Below are positions 51,852 to 60,489 of a stretch of DNA of 64,000 nt, piece by piece. Below the pieces are notes generated by a model. It did not search any database. It was not told where the DNA came from and saw nothing but the letters and a program-made list of their open reading frames with translations. Each line of letters starts with the position of its first letter. Within the stretch, counting starts at the first letter, position 1. The translations under genes were made by a program, and so were the position numbers. The stretch spans positions 20,108 through 84,107 of the forward strand of contig NZ_VSFA01000024.1 in assembly GCF_008119785.1 (NCBI RefSeq), written 5' to 3'. Origin of the DNA: Micromonospora sp. MP36 (GTDB lineage Bacteria > Actinomycetota > Actinomycetes > Mycobacteriales > Micromonosporaceae).

Positions 51852-52520
51852 TCACGATCCGGCGACGGTGTCGCGGGCGCCGCGCACCGCGATGAGCAGC
51901 ACTCCGCCGGCGAACACCAGGCCGGCGCAGATGGCTGCGCCGACATCGTGCGGTGGACGGGCCGGCCAGATCCACGGCGTGGTCAGCGCCGGCCCGTGCC
52001 ACTGCGTGTAGAGCGCGTAGAGGGCGACCATGAGGTAGCCGGCCGGGCCGGCCCAGGCCAGCGGGCCGCCGAGCGCGGCGGCGCACAGCAGACCGAGGCC
52101 GGTCAGCCCGGCGGTGTCGCGCAGCACGTCCAGGGTGCCGCCGGCCAGGTGCGCCCCGGTTCCGGCGGCGGCCAGCGCGCCGGCTGCGGCGGCGGTCAGC
52201 ACCAACGCGGTGCCCAGCCGCAGGAACGGCAGCCACCGGCCGGTGGCGCGTTCCGGCTCGCCGAACGGGCTCGCGGTGGTGGCGGCGATGACCACGGCGC
52301 AGCCGGTCTCGAAGATCAGCGGCAGCTGGCGTGCCCCGTACGCCGTCCAGTGCCCGTGCAGCAACGCGATCCGCAGCCCGACGGCGCAGGCCGCCACCGC
52401 GGCCAGGGCGGCCGGGACCCGGCGGCTGGCAAGGTGCAGGTGTGCCAACCGCAGGCCGACCCGCGCCGCCCCGCCCGGCGGTGATCCGGACGGCAGTGTC
52501 CGTGCTCCACCCCTGCTCAT
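51852..52520 (-). CDS. Membrane protein of the ECF sigma-ABC operon
   Basis: 222 residues from ATG 52520. Six hydrophobic helices, e.g. LPLIFETGCAVVIAATTASPFG, WLPFLRLGTALVLTAAAAGALAAA and AAICAGLVFAGGVLLIAVRG. Its start overlaps the end of the 488-residue permease (52517-52520). A second permease-like subunit of the exporter is likely; no substrate clue. Confidence 0.65.
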   Translation of the reverse strand: MSRGGARTLPSGSPPGGAARVGLRLAHLHLASRRVPAALAAVAACAVGLRIALLHGHWTAYGARQLPLIFETGCAVVIAATTASPFGEPERATGRWLPFLRLGTALVLTAAAAGALAAAGTGAHLAGGTLDVLRDTAGLTGLGLLCAAALGGPLAWAGPAGYLMVALYALYTQWHGPALTTPWIWPARPPHDVGAAICAGLVFAGGVLLIAVRGARDTVAGS

Positions 52521-53983
52521 GGCAGCTGCCCGAGGGTGACGTCGCCGGTCCGCAGCGCGGCCAGGTGGTCCACGAGCCAGGCGTGCCGGGCGGCGGCCGG
52601 CAGCGCCGCGAATCGCCGGGCGGCGGCCGCCGCCGGACTACCGGGCGGCAGGGTGGAGGTCCGCAGCATCCCGTCCGCGACCGCCTGCTGCGCCGGGGTG
52701 GCGCCGCGGCCGCCGCCGACGACGGCGTCCACGAGGTCGCGGCCGACCGTCGCGCGCACCTCGGCCGCGAAGTCACCGGTGGCCGTCCGACGGGCGAGGT
52801 GACTAGGCAGGACAAGGTGGAACACCGGCGGTGTGCCGCTCACCGGCGGGCCGGCTCTGCCGATGCGGACGCCGTTGCCCGGGTCCTGCCGGTAGGTCGC
52901 GGCGACCTGGCTGATCCGGGCCGGCGCGCCGGGCAGGCCGGCCACCTCGCGGAGCACCGGTTCCAGGGCGTCCACCACGACGGGCAGATACCCCGCATAG
53001 GCGGGGTGCAGGCAGACCGGGACCGCGGTACGGCTGCAGACCGGCGAGTAGCGGATCGGATCGTCGTCGGCCGCGTCGTGCAGGGCCGGGATGGCGATCA
53101 TGCCGTGCACGTCGAGCCGGCCGGTGCCGGCGAGCCCGACGGCGGTGGCGGCCACGACCAGGCCGACAACGGCGGTGGCCGCGGCGGACCCGCGCAGCCA
53201 CCGCCCGCCGGCGCCGGCGGGCACGCCGAGGGCGCCCAGCAGCGCCGCGGTGAGGCCGGCGAGGAACATCACCTGGGCGATGGGAAGGTCGGGCAGGTAG
53301 GGGTAGAACGTGGCGACACCCTCGTCGGGCCCGATCTCCCACGGACCGGCGACCAGGGGCGAGACCTGCCAGTACGAATGGTCGCCGTGGATGAACTGCG
53401 CGCTGATCTCGAACGCGAGGAACGCGGCGACCGCGACCAGCGGTGGGGTGAACCGGCTGGGCCGCAGCGCCCCGGCGACGAACCCGAGCGCGGAGAACGC
53501 CGGCAGGCTGGCCACGCCCACCACAACCGGCCACCACAACGGCCCACCCCAGGCGGCCTGCCGCGCGGTCACCCCGTACAGGACGCCCACGCAGCCGAGG
53601 TAGGCCACGACCGCCCAGCAGGTGGTGGCGGCCCAGGCGGCGAGCTGGCGGAACCACCGCGGCCGGGCGGTGCCGCTCACCAGCTCGGCCATGCCGTGGC
53701 GGCCCTCCCGGGAGCCCAGCCAGGCGGCGGCGCCGACCACCGTCGGCACTAAGACCGCCAGGGACGTGCCCTGCATGGTCATGGCGCGCAGGTTCCACAT
53801 CGGCGGGTACGCCATGCTCGGACGGTAAGTGATGAACCAGAAGAGCCCGGCTGTCAGCGGCAGCAGCCACGGCATCACGTTGCGGCGCAGCTCCAGCCGC
53901 AGCATCCGTCCCGCCGCCGTGAGCGGCACGCGGAGCGCCCGCACCGGCCTGGCGGGCGCCGGCACCACCGGCGCGGCGGTCAC
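52517..53983 (-). CDS. ABC exporter permease
   Basis: 488 residues from GTG 53983 (overlaps the ATPase stop by four bases). Helices in the first ~270 residues resemble the ABC-2 type permease: MLRLELRRNVMPWLLPLTAGLFW, MTMQGTSLAVLVPTVVGAAAWLGSREGRHGMAELVSGTARPRW. The C-terminal ~200 residues are a soluble or loop region with YLPVVVDALEPVLREVAGLPGAPA and a Cys pair. Function is probably substrate export or signal sensing together with the ATPase at 53980-54726. Confidence 0.75.
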   Translation of the reverse strand: MTAAPVVPAPARPVRALRVPLTAAGRMLRLELRRNVMPWLLPLTAGLFWFITYRPSMAYPPMWNLRAMTMQGTSLAVLVPTVVGAAAWLGSREGRHGMAELVSGTARPRWFRQLAAWAATTCWAVVAYLGCVGVLYGVTARQAAWGGPLWWPVVVGVASLPAFSALGFVAGALRPSRFTPPLVAVAAFLAFEISAQFIHGDHSYWQVSPLVAGPWEIGPDEGVATFYPYLPDLPIAQVMFLAGLTAALLGALGVPAGAGGRWLRGSAAATAVVGLVVAATAVGLAGTGRLDVHGMIAIPALHDAADDDPIRYSPVCSRTAVPVCLHPAYAGYLPVVVDALEPVLREVAGLPGAPARISQVAATYRQDPGNGVRIGRAGPPVSGTPPVFHLVLPSHLARRTATGDFAAEVRATVGRDLVDAVVGGGRGATPAQQAVADGMLRTSTLPPGSPAAAAARRFAALPAAARHAWLVDHLAALRTGDVTLGQLP

Positions 53984-54726
53984 GACCGCACCTCCGCCAA
54001 CACCGCGCTGTAGCCGCGCTCCAGCGGGGCGTCACCGGCCGCGCTGGTCCCCTCGGCGCGCCCGGCCAACTCGTCCGGGGTGCCACGGAAGACGATCCTT
54101 CCCCGGTCCATCAGGGCGACCCGGGCGCAGGCGGCGCCGACATCCTCCACCAGGTGCGTGCTGACGACCACGGTGGCGGCCTGCCCGAGGTCACGCAGCA
54201 GGGCCCGGAACGCCACCCGCTGCTCGGGATCCAGCCCGGCGGTCGGCTCGTCCAGCAGCAGCAGCTCCGGCTCGTTGACGATCGCCTGAGCGATGCCGAC
54301 CCGGCGCAGCATCCCGCCGGAGAGGGTGGCCAGCTTCGCCCTGGCCTTGTCGCCGAGGCCCACGCGCTCGACCGCCGCGGCCACCGCGTGGTGCACCCGC
54401 GCCGGCGGCATCTCCTTCAGCAGCGCGAAGTACTCGACGAACTCCACGACCGTGAACCGCGGGTAGTAGCCCAGGTTCTGCGGCACATAGCCGAGCCCAC
54501 GCCGAATCTGTCTGCGCTGCCCGTACCCGCCGGGATCGCGGCCGAGCAGCCGGATCCGGCCCGAGGACGGGGGGATCACCGTGGCCATCATCCGCAACAG
54601 CGAGGTCTTGCCCGCGCCGTTCGGACCCAGCAGCCCCAACACCCCGGGGCCCGCCTCCATCGTCACCCCGGCCACGGCCCGGGTACGGCCGAACCGCCGG
54701 GTCACCTCGATGAGCTCGACGTTCAT
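53980..54726 (-). CDS. ABC transporter ATP-binding protein
   Basis: 248 residues from ATG 54726. Walker A GPNGAGKTS, Q-loop VPQNLGYYP, signature LSGGMLRRVGIA, Walker B LLLLDEPTAGLD and the H-loop STH. All are intact. It pairs with the permease and the membrane proteins either side. The four genes and the sigma factor gene are contiguous and overlapping (55454-56008 to 51852). Confidence 0.95.
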   Translation of the reverse strand: MNVELIEVTRRFGRTRAVAGVTMEAGPGVLGLLGPNGAGKTSLLRMMATVIPPSSGRIRLLGRDPGGYGQRRQIRRGLGYVPQNLGYYPRFTVVEFVEYFALLKEMPPARVHHAVAAAVERVGLGDKARAKLATLSGGMLRRVGIAQAIVNEPELLLLDEPTAGLDPEQRVAFRALLRDLGQAATVVVSTHLVEDVGAACARVALMDRGRIVFRGTPDELAGRAEGTSAAGDAPLERGYSAVLAEVRS

Positions 54727-55457
54727 CACGTTCCTCTCGGAATCCGGGTGGCGTACAGGACGATCACGGCGCAGCAGCCGGCGAACGCCAGGTAGGGCAG
54801 CCAGAGGGCGGAATCGGTGACCGCGGCGGTGAGCTGGCCGGCGGCCACCCGCCCGGACAGGACGGTCGTCACCCAGCCGGCCAGGCCGGCCGCCACGCCC
54901 ACGTTCGCCGATCGGGCGACCGTCGCGGCGGCCAGCGCCAGCGCGCACACCGCGGTCATCGGGACCAGCCAACCGATCGTGACCACGGTGGCGGCTCCCG
55001 ACGTGGCCGAGGCGGCCAGCCCGAGTGCCGCGTTCAGGCCGAACACCGCCAACGCCCGGACCAGCAGCACCATTCGGTCGCTGACCGCCACGCTGCACGA
55101 CAGCTCCCAGGCCGGGTCGATCCCCGGCCCGTACGCGTAGGCGATGCCCGCCGCGGCGACCGCGGGCGCGACGAGCGCCACGTACGGTGTCCCGGTCTCG
55201 CGGGTGGCCAGCATCCCGGCGAGCAGCACCACGGCGGTGGCGATCACCCACCCGAGCAGCAGCGACGGTGTGGTCACCAGCGCCCGGGCCAGCCCCGGCG
55301 AGCGGAGCAGCCGCCCGGCCAGCCGCTCCACCGGCCCGGGACGGCGGCGCCACACCTGCGCGGCCACCCCGATCCAGACCCGATCCAGGTCGACGTCGGG
55401 TTGCCCCGGCTCCAACTCCATCCGGTCCTGGCCGCCGCTCACCCCGTCACTGGTCAT
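54726..55457 (-). CDS. Membrane protein between sigma factor and ABC ATPase
   Basis: 243 residues from ATG 55457. A polar 60-residue N-terminus (acidic, Asp-rich) precedes five or six membrane helices. Its place after an ECF sigma factor is where an anti-sigma factor commonly sits, but I see no HxxxCxxC zinc motif of the ZAS class. It overlaps the ATPase start (TGATG) and the sigma stop by four bases. Confidence 0.65.
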   Translation of the reverse strand: MTSDGVSGGQDRMELEPGQPDVDLDRVWIGVAAQVWRRRPGPVERLAGRLLRSPGLARALVTTPSLLLGWVIATAVVLLAGMLATRETGTPYVALVAPAVAAAGIAYAYGPGIDPAWELSCSVAVSDRMVLLVRALAVFGLNAALGLAASATSGAATVVTIGWLVPMTAVCALALAAATVARSANVGVAAGLAGWVTTVLSGRVAAGQLTAAVTDSALWLPYLAFAGCCAVIVLYATRIPRGT

Positions 55458-56008
55458 CGCCCGCCACCCTCCGGCTCCGGCTCGTGCCGCCGCAGCGCGG
55501 CCCGCATCAGCCGGCGGATCTGGTACGCACGGCTCTTCACCGTCCCCGCTGGAACACCCATCAGCTCAGCCACCTCGGCCACCGTCCGGTCCTCGATATA
55601 CATCAGCCGCCAGGTCTCGCGCTGCGGGCTGCCCTCCGCGCCCAGCGCCTCGACGGCATCGGCAAGCTCCGCCCTGGACAACGCCGCGTCCGCCGGGTCG
55701 GCCGGGGAACGCCCGCCGGCAGCCCCCAGCGCGGCGAGCAGCAACTCGGGACGCCCACGGCGACGCAGCCACAACGCGGCCTGGCGGCGCGCTATCCCCC
55801 ACAGCCAGCCGCCGGCGCCCTCCGACCGGTAGCCCGACGCGCCCCGCCAGGCCGCCAGGAAGGTCTCCTGCAACACGTCCTCGACGTCGGCGGCCGGCAG
55901 CACCGCGCGCAGCCGGGCAGCCAGCCACGGCGCGTGTCGGGAGAACAGCTCCCGCAGCGCCGTGTCGTCTCCGCCGGCAACGGCGGCGATCAACTCGTCG
56001 TTGTCCAT
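55454..56008 (-). CDS. ECF-type RNA polymerase sigma factor
   Basis: 184 residues from ATG 56008. Region 2: DDTALRELFSRHAPWLAARLRAVLPAADVEDVLQETFLAAW (sigma-70 region 2.2-2.4). Region 4: EALGAEGSPQRETWRLMYIEDRTVAEVAELMGVPAGTVKSRAYQIRRLMRAA, with a clear helix-turn-helix. It is the first gene of the ABC operon (56008 leftward to 51852) and likely directs transcription of it, including itself. An upstream in-frame ATG at 56097 is possible but would add 30 residues lacking similarity. Confidence 0.9.
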   Translation of the reverse strand: MDNDELIAAVAGGDDTALRELFSRHAPWLAARLRAVLPAADVEDVLQETFLAAWRGASGYRSEGAGGWLWGIARRQAALWLRRRGRPELLLAALGAAGGRSPADPADAALSRAELADAVEALGAEGSPQRETWRLMYIEDRTVAEVAELMGVPAGTVKSRAYQIRRLMRAALRRHEPEPEGGGR

Positions 56009-56163
56009 CGCCTCTGTGTTGCGATCCGACACCGATCGGTTCACCCGGCCACCAATTTGTGATTGAAACCTGGCGAGGTTCACCTCGGCACGGTCCATGG
56101 GCGACCGTACCGGCCGGGCGCGCGGGACTGCGGGCCCACGCCGTGCTCTGGCAGAGTTGCCGG

Positions 56164-56868
56164 ATGCGCGCACCCCGAACCGCCGCACAGGCCTGGGACG
56201 AGGAGTACCGGCGCGGCCGGTACCAGGATGAGCCGCCGGTCGCGTTCGTCGCCGACATCCTGGCCGCCGCCCACGGGGCGGGCGCGACCAACGGCCTTTA
56301 CGTCGGCTGCGGCAACGGACGCAACCTGCTGCCGCTGGTGGACGGTGGGCTCGATCTGCTCGGCCTGGACATCTCCGCCGAGGCGGTCCGCCAGCTCGCC
56401 GACCGGCGACCGGACCGGGCCGGACGGCTGCACCACGGCGACCTGGACTCGCTGCCGGCCGGGGCGACCTGGCCGCTGGTGATCGGCATCCAGGTCTTCC
56501 AGCACGGCGACTGCGGGCAGGCGCACCGACAGGTCCGCGCGGCGCAGCGGCGAGTCGCCCCGGGCGGGCTGATCCGCGTACGGGTCAACGCGGTCGGCAC
56601 GGACGTGTGGCCGGCGCACGAGGTGGTCGAGCGCGCCACCGACGACGGGTTCACCGTGCGCTACACGGCGGGATCGAAGCGCGGGCTGGACATCCACTTC
56701 TTCAGCCGCGCCGAGTTGGACCAGCTCTTCGCGGGGTGGGCGCCGGTGCTTCCGGCCCGACCGCACCGCACCGAGCGGGACATCCCCGGCACCGGGCAGT
56801 GGACGCAGTGGGAGGCGATCTGGCAGCGCCCTGCGGAGCTGATCGGAGACCAGCCCCTGACTGGCTGA
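56164..56868 (+). CDS. Class I SAM-dependent methyltransferase
   Basis: 234 residues from ATG 56164. SAM-binding motif I GLYVGCGNGRNLLPLV, acidic LDISAEAV, LHHGDLDSLPAG and a post-motif GGLIRVRVNAVG. C-terminal region has IHFFSRAELDQLFAGWAP. This is a typical Rossmann methyltransferase of the UbiE/small-molecule type; the acceptor is unknown. It is divergent from the sigma factor and converges on the deacetylase at 56876 with an eight-base gap. Confidence 0.85.
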   Translation: MRAPRTAAQAWDEEYRRGRYQDEPPVAFVADILAAAHGAGATNGLYVGCGNGRNLLPLVDGGLDLLGLDISAEAVRQLADRRPDRAGRLHHGDLDSLPAGATWPLVIGIQVFQHGDCGQAHRQVRAAQRRVAPGGLIRVRVNAVGTDVWPAHEVVERATDDGFTVRYTAGSKRGLDIHFFSRAELDQLFAGWAPVLPARPHRTERDIPGTGQWTQWEAIWQRPAELIGDQPLTG

Positions 56869-56875
56869 CGACCTC

Positions 56876-57673
56876 CTACGGTTGCCCGCCTTGTTTCAGC
56901 GCTGGTGACGGCGCGCTGGTCGGGCCGGTCACAGGTGCATTGACGGGCAACGCCCCGAGCTGGAAGCGGCTCAGCAGGTCAGGCAGAAGGGTCGCGAGGG
57001 CGGTGACGGTGTTCTGCCGGTCGCCGCCGCCGTCGTGCAGCAGCACGATGGAGCCAGCCGCGGTGCCCTTGGAGATGGTGGAGATGATGGCGGCTGCTGC
57101 CGGTTCCTCCCAGTCCCGCGGATCCACCGCCCAGTGCAGGCTGGTCATGCCCAGGTCCTCGGCGACGTCCACCAGCTGTCGGGTCCAGTTCCCGCCCGGC
57201 TGCCGGAAGTACGTGATCGGCGCGTGCGGCGCGGCGACGTGGATGGCCTGGCTGGTTCGCAGCAGATTGCTCTCAATGTCCTGACGGGGCCGACTGCCGA
57301 GGTCAAGGTCCTCGTTCCAGGTGTGGTTGCACAAGGTGTGACCGTCGGCCACGATGGCCCGCACAAGTTCCGGATAGGCCTCGGCATTCTTGCCCAGCAG
57401 GCAGAACGTCGCCTTGACGTGGAACTGGCGCAGCGTTTTCAGGACGAGCGGAGTCCAGGTGGGATCGGGTCCGTCGTTGAAGGTCAGCGCCACCTGCGCC
57501 GACCCAGTGGTCATCTGGACACCGGACGGCACGGGAGATTCGGTGGCGGACGGCGCCTCGGCGGACGGTGAGGCGTGCGGCAGCAGGGACCGGCCGATCA
57601 GATACACGCCGCCGAGCACCACAACGATCACGGTCAGGACGACGGTGGCGCGCAGCGCCGAAGACCGGCGCAT
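56876..57673 (-). CDS. Membrane-anchored polysaccharide deacetylase-like protein with degenerate catalytic site
   Basis: 265 residues from ATG 57673. One N-terminal membrane helix (ATVVLTVIVVVLGGVYLIG), then a Ser/Pro linker and a NodB fold. The usual TFDDGP is TFNDGP (Asn66 in the place of the catalytic base). The metal HxxxH is HTWNE (His117 then Glu121) and the RPPYG-type motif reads RQPGGNW. Together these suggest weak or absent deacetylase activity, though the fold is intact, so it may bind glycan instead. Sequenced homologues sometimes share the Asn, so function should not be ruled out. Upstream is an AT-richer 190-base gap. Confidence 0.75.
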   Translation of the reverse strand: MRRSSALRATVVLTVIVVVLGGVYLIGRSLLPHASPSAEAPSATESPVPSGVQMTTGSAQVALTFNDGPDPTWTPLVLKTLRQFHVKATFCLLGKNAEAYPELVRAIVADGHTLCNHTWNEDLDLGSRPRQDIESNLLRTSQAIHVAAPHAPITYFRQPGGNWTRQLVDVAEDLGMTSLHWAVDPRDWEEPAAAAIISTISKGTAAGSIVLLHDGGGDRQNTVTALATLLPDLLSRFQLGALPVNAPVTGPTSAPSPALKQGGQP

Positions 57674-57864
57674 CAGGCTGTCCTTCGGCTGTCTGCCGCC
57701 GCGGGCATGTCATGGCTGGTCACTGTCGCCCCTTCGGTCAATCCGACAGGCGCCACGTTAGCCGCCAAAACCCTAAGTCGTGTTTATACGAACAAATTGC
57801 TCTCTCACTGTCGCATTACGGCTCGAACCGGTAATCACACTCGGACCAGTCGGCCGAACGATAT

Positions 57865-58767
57865 TCACCAACCGACAGAGGCCAGGCTGATGGGCGTGAG
57901 CTGACGAACCTGCGGCTCGATCCACTGTGCCGCGGTGACCAGCTTGACCAGCCGGTCGATGGTCTCCGGCGGCCCGGCCACGAAGCTGCGCCGCTCGGCC
58001 GGGCAACCGTACCGGTCGTCGAAGCAGCCGCCGTCGAGGGCGCGGACCGCCATGCCCGCCTCGGCGGCCAGCAGCATCCCGGCCGGCAGGTCGACCGCCT
58101 CCGGGCGGTAGCCGACGATGCCGTCGATGTCGCCGCGGGCCAGCATCACCCAGGACAGCAGCGGCGCCCACAGTTGCAGCACCCGCCGGGCGGTGGCGTC
58201 GAGCACCACCTTGAGCGCCCGGGCGGTGCTGTCGTCCCGGCGTACCTCGTGGCCCTGGGTCCAGGCCAGCACCGGCGCGGCCGGCACCGGCCGGCGGGGC
58301 GCGCGCAGCGGGCGGCCGGACGGACCGGACGCGTGCACGAACGCGCCCCGACCGCGTACGGCGGACCAGGTGCGCCCGGCGACCGGGTCGTGCACCACGC
58401 CCAGCACCGGTGAGCCCCGGTCGCAGAGGGCGATCCCGACGACGTACGCGGGCAGCCCGATCGCCACGTTGTTGGTGCCGTCGAGCGGGTCGACCAGCCA
58501 CGCCCAGGAGGTGTCGGCGGCGTACTCGCCGCCCTCCTCGGCGATCACGCCGTGCTCCGGCCAGCGGGCCCGGATCCGGTCGACGATCAGCCGCTCGGCG
58601 GCCAGGTCCAGGTCGGTGACCAGGTCACCGGAGGCGCTCTTGGCCCGGGCGTGCAGCTCGCCCCGGGCGCCCCGGCGCAGCAGCCGCCCGGCGGCCTGGG
58701 CGGCCTCCACCGCGAACCGGTGCGCGTCGCGCAGGTCGGGTCCGCCTCTGCTCGGCTCCACGTCCAT
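57865..58767 (-). CDS. Inositol monophosphatase-family phosphatase
   Basis: 300 residues from ATG 58767, with GGAGG upstream in reverse. Family signatures: SGDLVTDLDLAAERLI, VIAEEGGE (metal-binding Glu), WLVDPLDGTNN (DPLDGT with two metal ligands) and GYRPEAVDLPAGMLLAAEAG. These match IMPase/SuhB-type enzymes, which dephosphorylate inositol or other sugar phosphates, or 3'-phosphoadenosine phosphate. The later motif has EAVDLPAG rather than the more common WDxAAG, so the substrate may differ. Adjacent genes are unrelated in strand order. Confidence 0.88.
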   Translation of the reverse strand: MDVEPSRGGPDLRDAHRFAVEAAQAAGRLLRRGARGELHARAKSASGDLVTDLDLAAERLIVDRIRARWPEHGVIAEEGGEYAADTSWAWLVDPLDGTNNVAIGLPAYVVGIALCDRGSPVLGVVHDPVAGRTWSAVRGRGAFVHASGPSGRPLRAPRRPVPAAPVLAWTQGHEVRRDDSTARALKVVLDATARRVLQLWAPLLSWVMLARGDIDGIVGYRPEAVDLPAGMLLAAEAGMAVRALDGGCFDDRYGCPAERRSFVAGPPETIDRLVKLVTAAQWIEPQVRQLTPISLASVGW

Positions 58768-58782
58768 GGCCCCTCCAGCCAC

Positions 58783-59436
58783 TCAGCCCCGTGCCACCAG
58801 TTGAGCTATCTCCCGCGCCATCCGCGCGGTCTCCGCCGGGTCGCAGCGGTTCCGGCGTACCCGGTGGCTGCGCCCGTCCACCGCGCCGAGGCTGAGGTCG
58901 CAGGCGCCGGGGGTGGTCCGGCCGAGCGCCACGGTCACCGCCGGCTGCCCCCGGTCCACCTCGGAGGTGTGGAAGCCGCCGGCGCGCAGCGCGTACGAGT
59001 CGCCGGCGGAGTGGGTCTCCACCGTGGCCGTCACCGCGGTCACCAGCCGGTCGGTGGCGGCCATCTCGTCGACGTCACCGCGGCTGTGCACCTCGTACAC
59101 CCGCCAGGCGGGGTCCACGGGCGCGTCGGTCACCTCGATCAGCTCGTTGCGGACCCGCCCGTGGAGCACATGGCTGAGCAGGTCCCAGCTGTGTGAGTGC
59201 ATGGCGGACGTGGTGGGCTGCCCGGCCGGCGGGCCGGCCGGCCAGGCGTGCACGCAGATCCCGTCGGGACCGGCGCGCTCCACCGGCAGGCAGGTGAAGC
59301 CGAGCGGGTGGCGGACGGCCAGCAGCGGTCGCCGCCCCTCGGCGACGTCGTCGAGGACGGTCAGCACCCAGCCGCGGAGCAGCTCCGGCCGGGTGCCCCG
59401 GTCGATCTCGCGTTCGAGGTCGGCGTAGGTCATCAT
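58783..59436 (-). CDS. Hypothetical soluble protein coupled to a two-helix membrane protein
   Basis: 217 residues from ATG 59436, which overlaps the stop of the next upstream gene by four bases. Mixed alpha/beta composition: LLRGWVLTVLDDVAEGRRPLLAVRHPLGFTCLP, MHSHSWDLLSHVLHGRVRNELIEV and EVHSRGDVDEMAATDRL. The HSHSW...H-rich centre suggests a cupin-like barrel with metal ligands, but I cannot assign a family. It forms a two-gene cassette with the protein at 59433-60434. Confidence 0.6.
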   Translation of the reverse strand: MMTYADLEREIDRGTRPELLRGWVLTVLDDVAEGRRPLLAVRHPLGFTCLPVERAGPDGICVHAWPAGPPAGQPTTSAMHSHSWDLLSHVLHGRVRNELIEVTDAPVDPAWRVYEVHSRGDVDEMAATDRLVTAVTATVETHSAGDSYALRAGGFHTSEVDRGQPAVTVALGRTTPGACDLSLGAVDGRSHRVRRNRCDPAETARMAREIAQLVARG

Positions 59437-60434
59437 GCGTACGGGTTCCTCGCCTGGATGGCCCGGCTGACGATGTCGGCGACCTCGCGGTCGCCGAAGG
59501 ACCGGGGTAGTGGCAGCCCGAGCGCGGTGAACAGCCGGCGGACCTGTTCCACGGAGGGCTCGTCGTCGAGCTTGACCTGCCCGGCGGCCTCGATCGGCAC
59601 CCGTCGGCTCTGCTCGCGGCTGAACTGCAACTCGATGTTGTAACGGTTGTAGTAGAGCTCTGTGCGGTCGATCCGCAGCGCCGGGGTCTGCGGGTTCTCC
59701 TGGGTGATGATGACGCAGCTGGAGGAGAGGTCGTAGCGGAAGGTGGTCATCTGCGCGGAGAGTCGCACGTCGATGGTGAGCAGCCCGGAGCGTTGCCGGT
59801 GCCAGCAGGCGGCCAGCACAGTGGCGTAGGACTCCTTGCGGGTGCGGTCGACCGTCCACCGCTCCCGCGGCGCGTCCGGGGCGAGGCTGCGCCGGAACTG
59901 CGCGTAGCGCTCGCAGACCGCCTCGTCGGTCGGGTCGATGATCTCGATGGCGAACTGCAGGGTGGCGTTTCGTCGGCGGGCGTGCTCCAGGCACTCCGGC
60001 AGGGTGACCGCGCGGGTGTAGGTGCCGGTGCCGCCCTTGAAGGTCCACCGGTCGGTGTGCCGGCGGGCCTCGGCCAGGGCCTGCCCGACCTCGCTGCCGT
60101 GCAGTACCCGGACCATGGTGACGCTGTCGATCGCCTCGCGGGCCCGGTTCAGCGCCCCCTCCGGACCGCTGATCTCGCGCAGCTGCGGCACCAGCTCGGC
60201 GAGCTGGGTCCGGGTGTCGTGGATGACCTCCCGCACCTCGTGCTCCGCGGTCTGCCGGCGTAGCCGGTCGCGCAGCAGCGCCTGGGCGAGCACGCCGAGG
60301 ACGAGCAGGATCACGCTGTTCACCACGTCCTGGCTGACCGTGTTGTTCAGCCCGAGGATCGCGACGACCAGGGCCAGCACCAGCCCGATGAACGCGTCGA
60401 GATTCTTGACGACCCAGGTGACCACGCGCGCCAT
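59433..60434 (-). CDS. Two-helix membrane protein with uncharacterised soluble domain
   Basis: 333 residues from ATG 60434. Two N-terminal helices (AFIGLVLALVVAILGL and VVNSVILLVLGVLAQALL) precede a coiled/charged stretch and an alpha/beta domain with RWTFKGGTGTYTRAVTLPECLEHARRRNATLQFAIEIIDP, CERYAQFRRSL and DRTELYYNRYNIELQF. I do not recognise the domain. The helix-pair plus sensor arrangement resembles bacterial effector proteins that act on membranes, but this is only architectural. It is coupled to the soluble 217-residue protein. Confidence 0.6.
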   Translation of the reverse strand: MARVVTWVVKNLDAFIGLVLALVVAILGLNNTVSQDVVNSVILLVLGVLAQALLRDRLRRQTAEHEVREVIHDTRTQLAELVPQLREISGPEGALNRAREAIDSVTMVRVLHGSEVGQALAEARRHTDRWTFKGGTGTYTRAVTLPECLEHARRRNATLQFAIEIIDPTDEAVCERYAQFRRSLAPDAPRERWTVDRTRKESYATVLAACWHRQRSGLLTIDVRLSAQMTTFRYDLSSSCVIITQENPQTPALRIDRTELYYNRYNIELQFSREQSRRVPIEAAGQVKLDDEPSVEQVRRLFTALGLPLPRSFGDREVADIVSRAIQARNPYA

Positions 60435-60489
60435 GACACCCCCCGGTCGACGGCGGAGCCTTCATGATAGCCCTTTGTCAATATCACCA

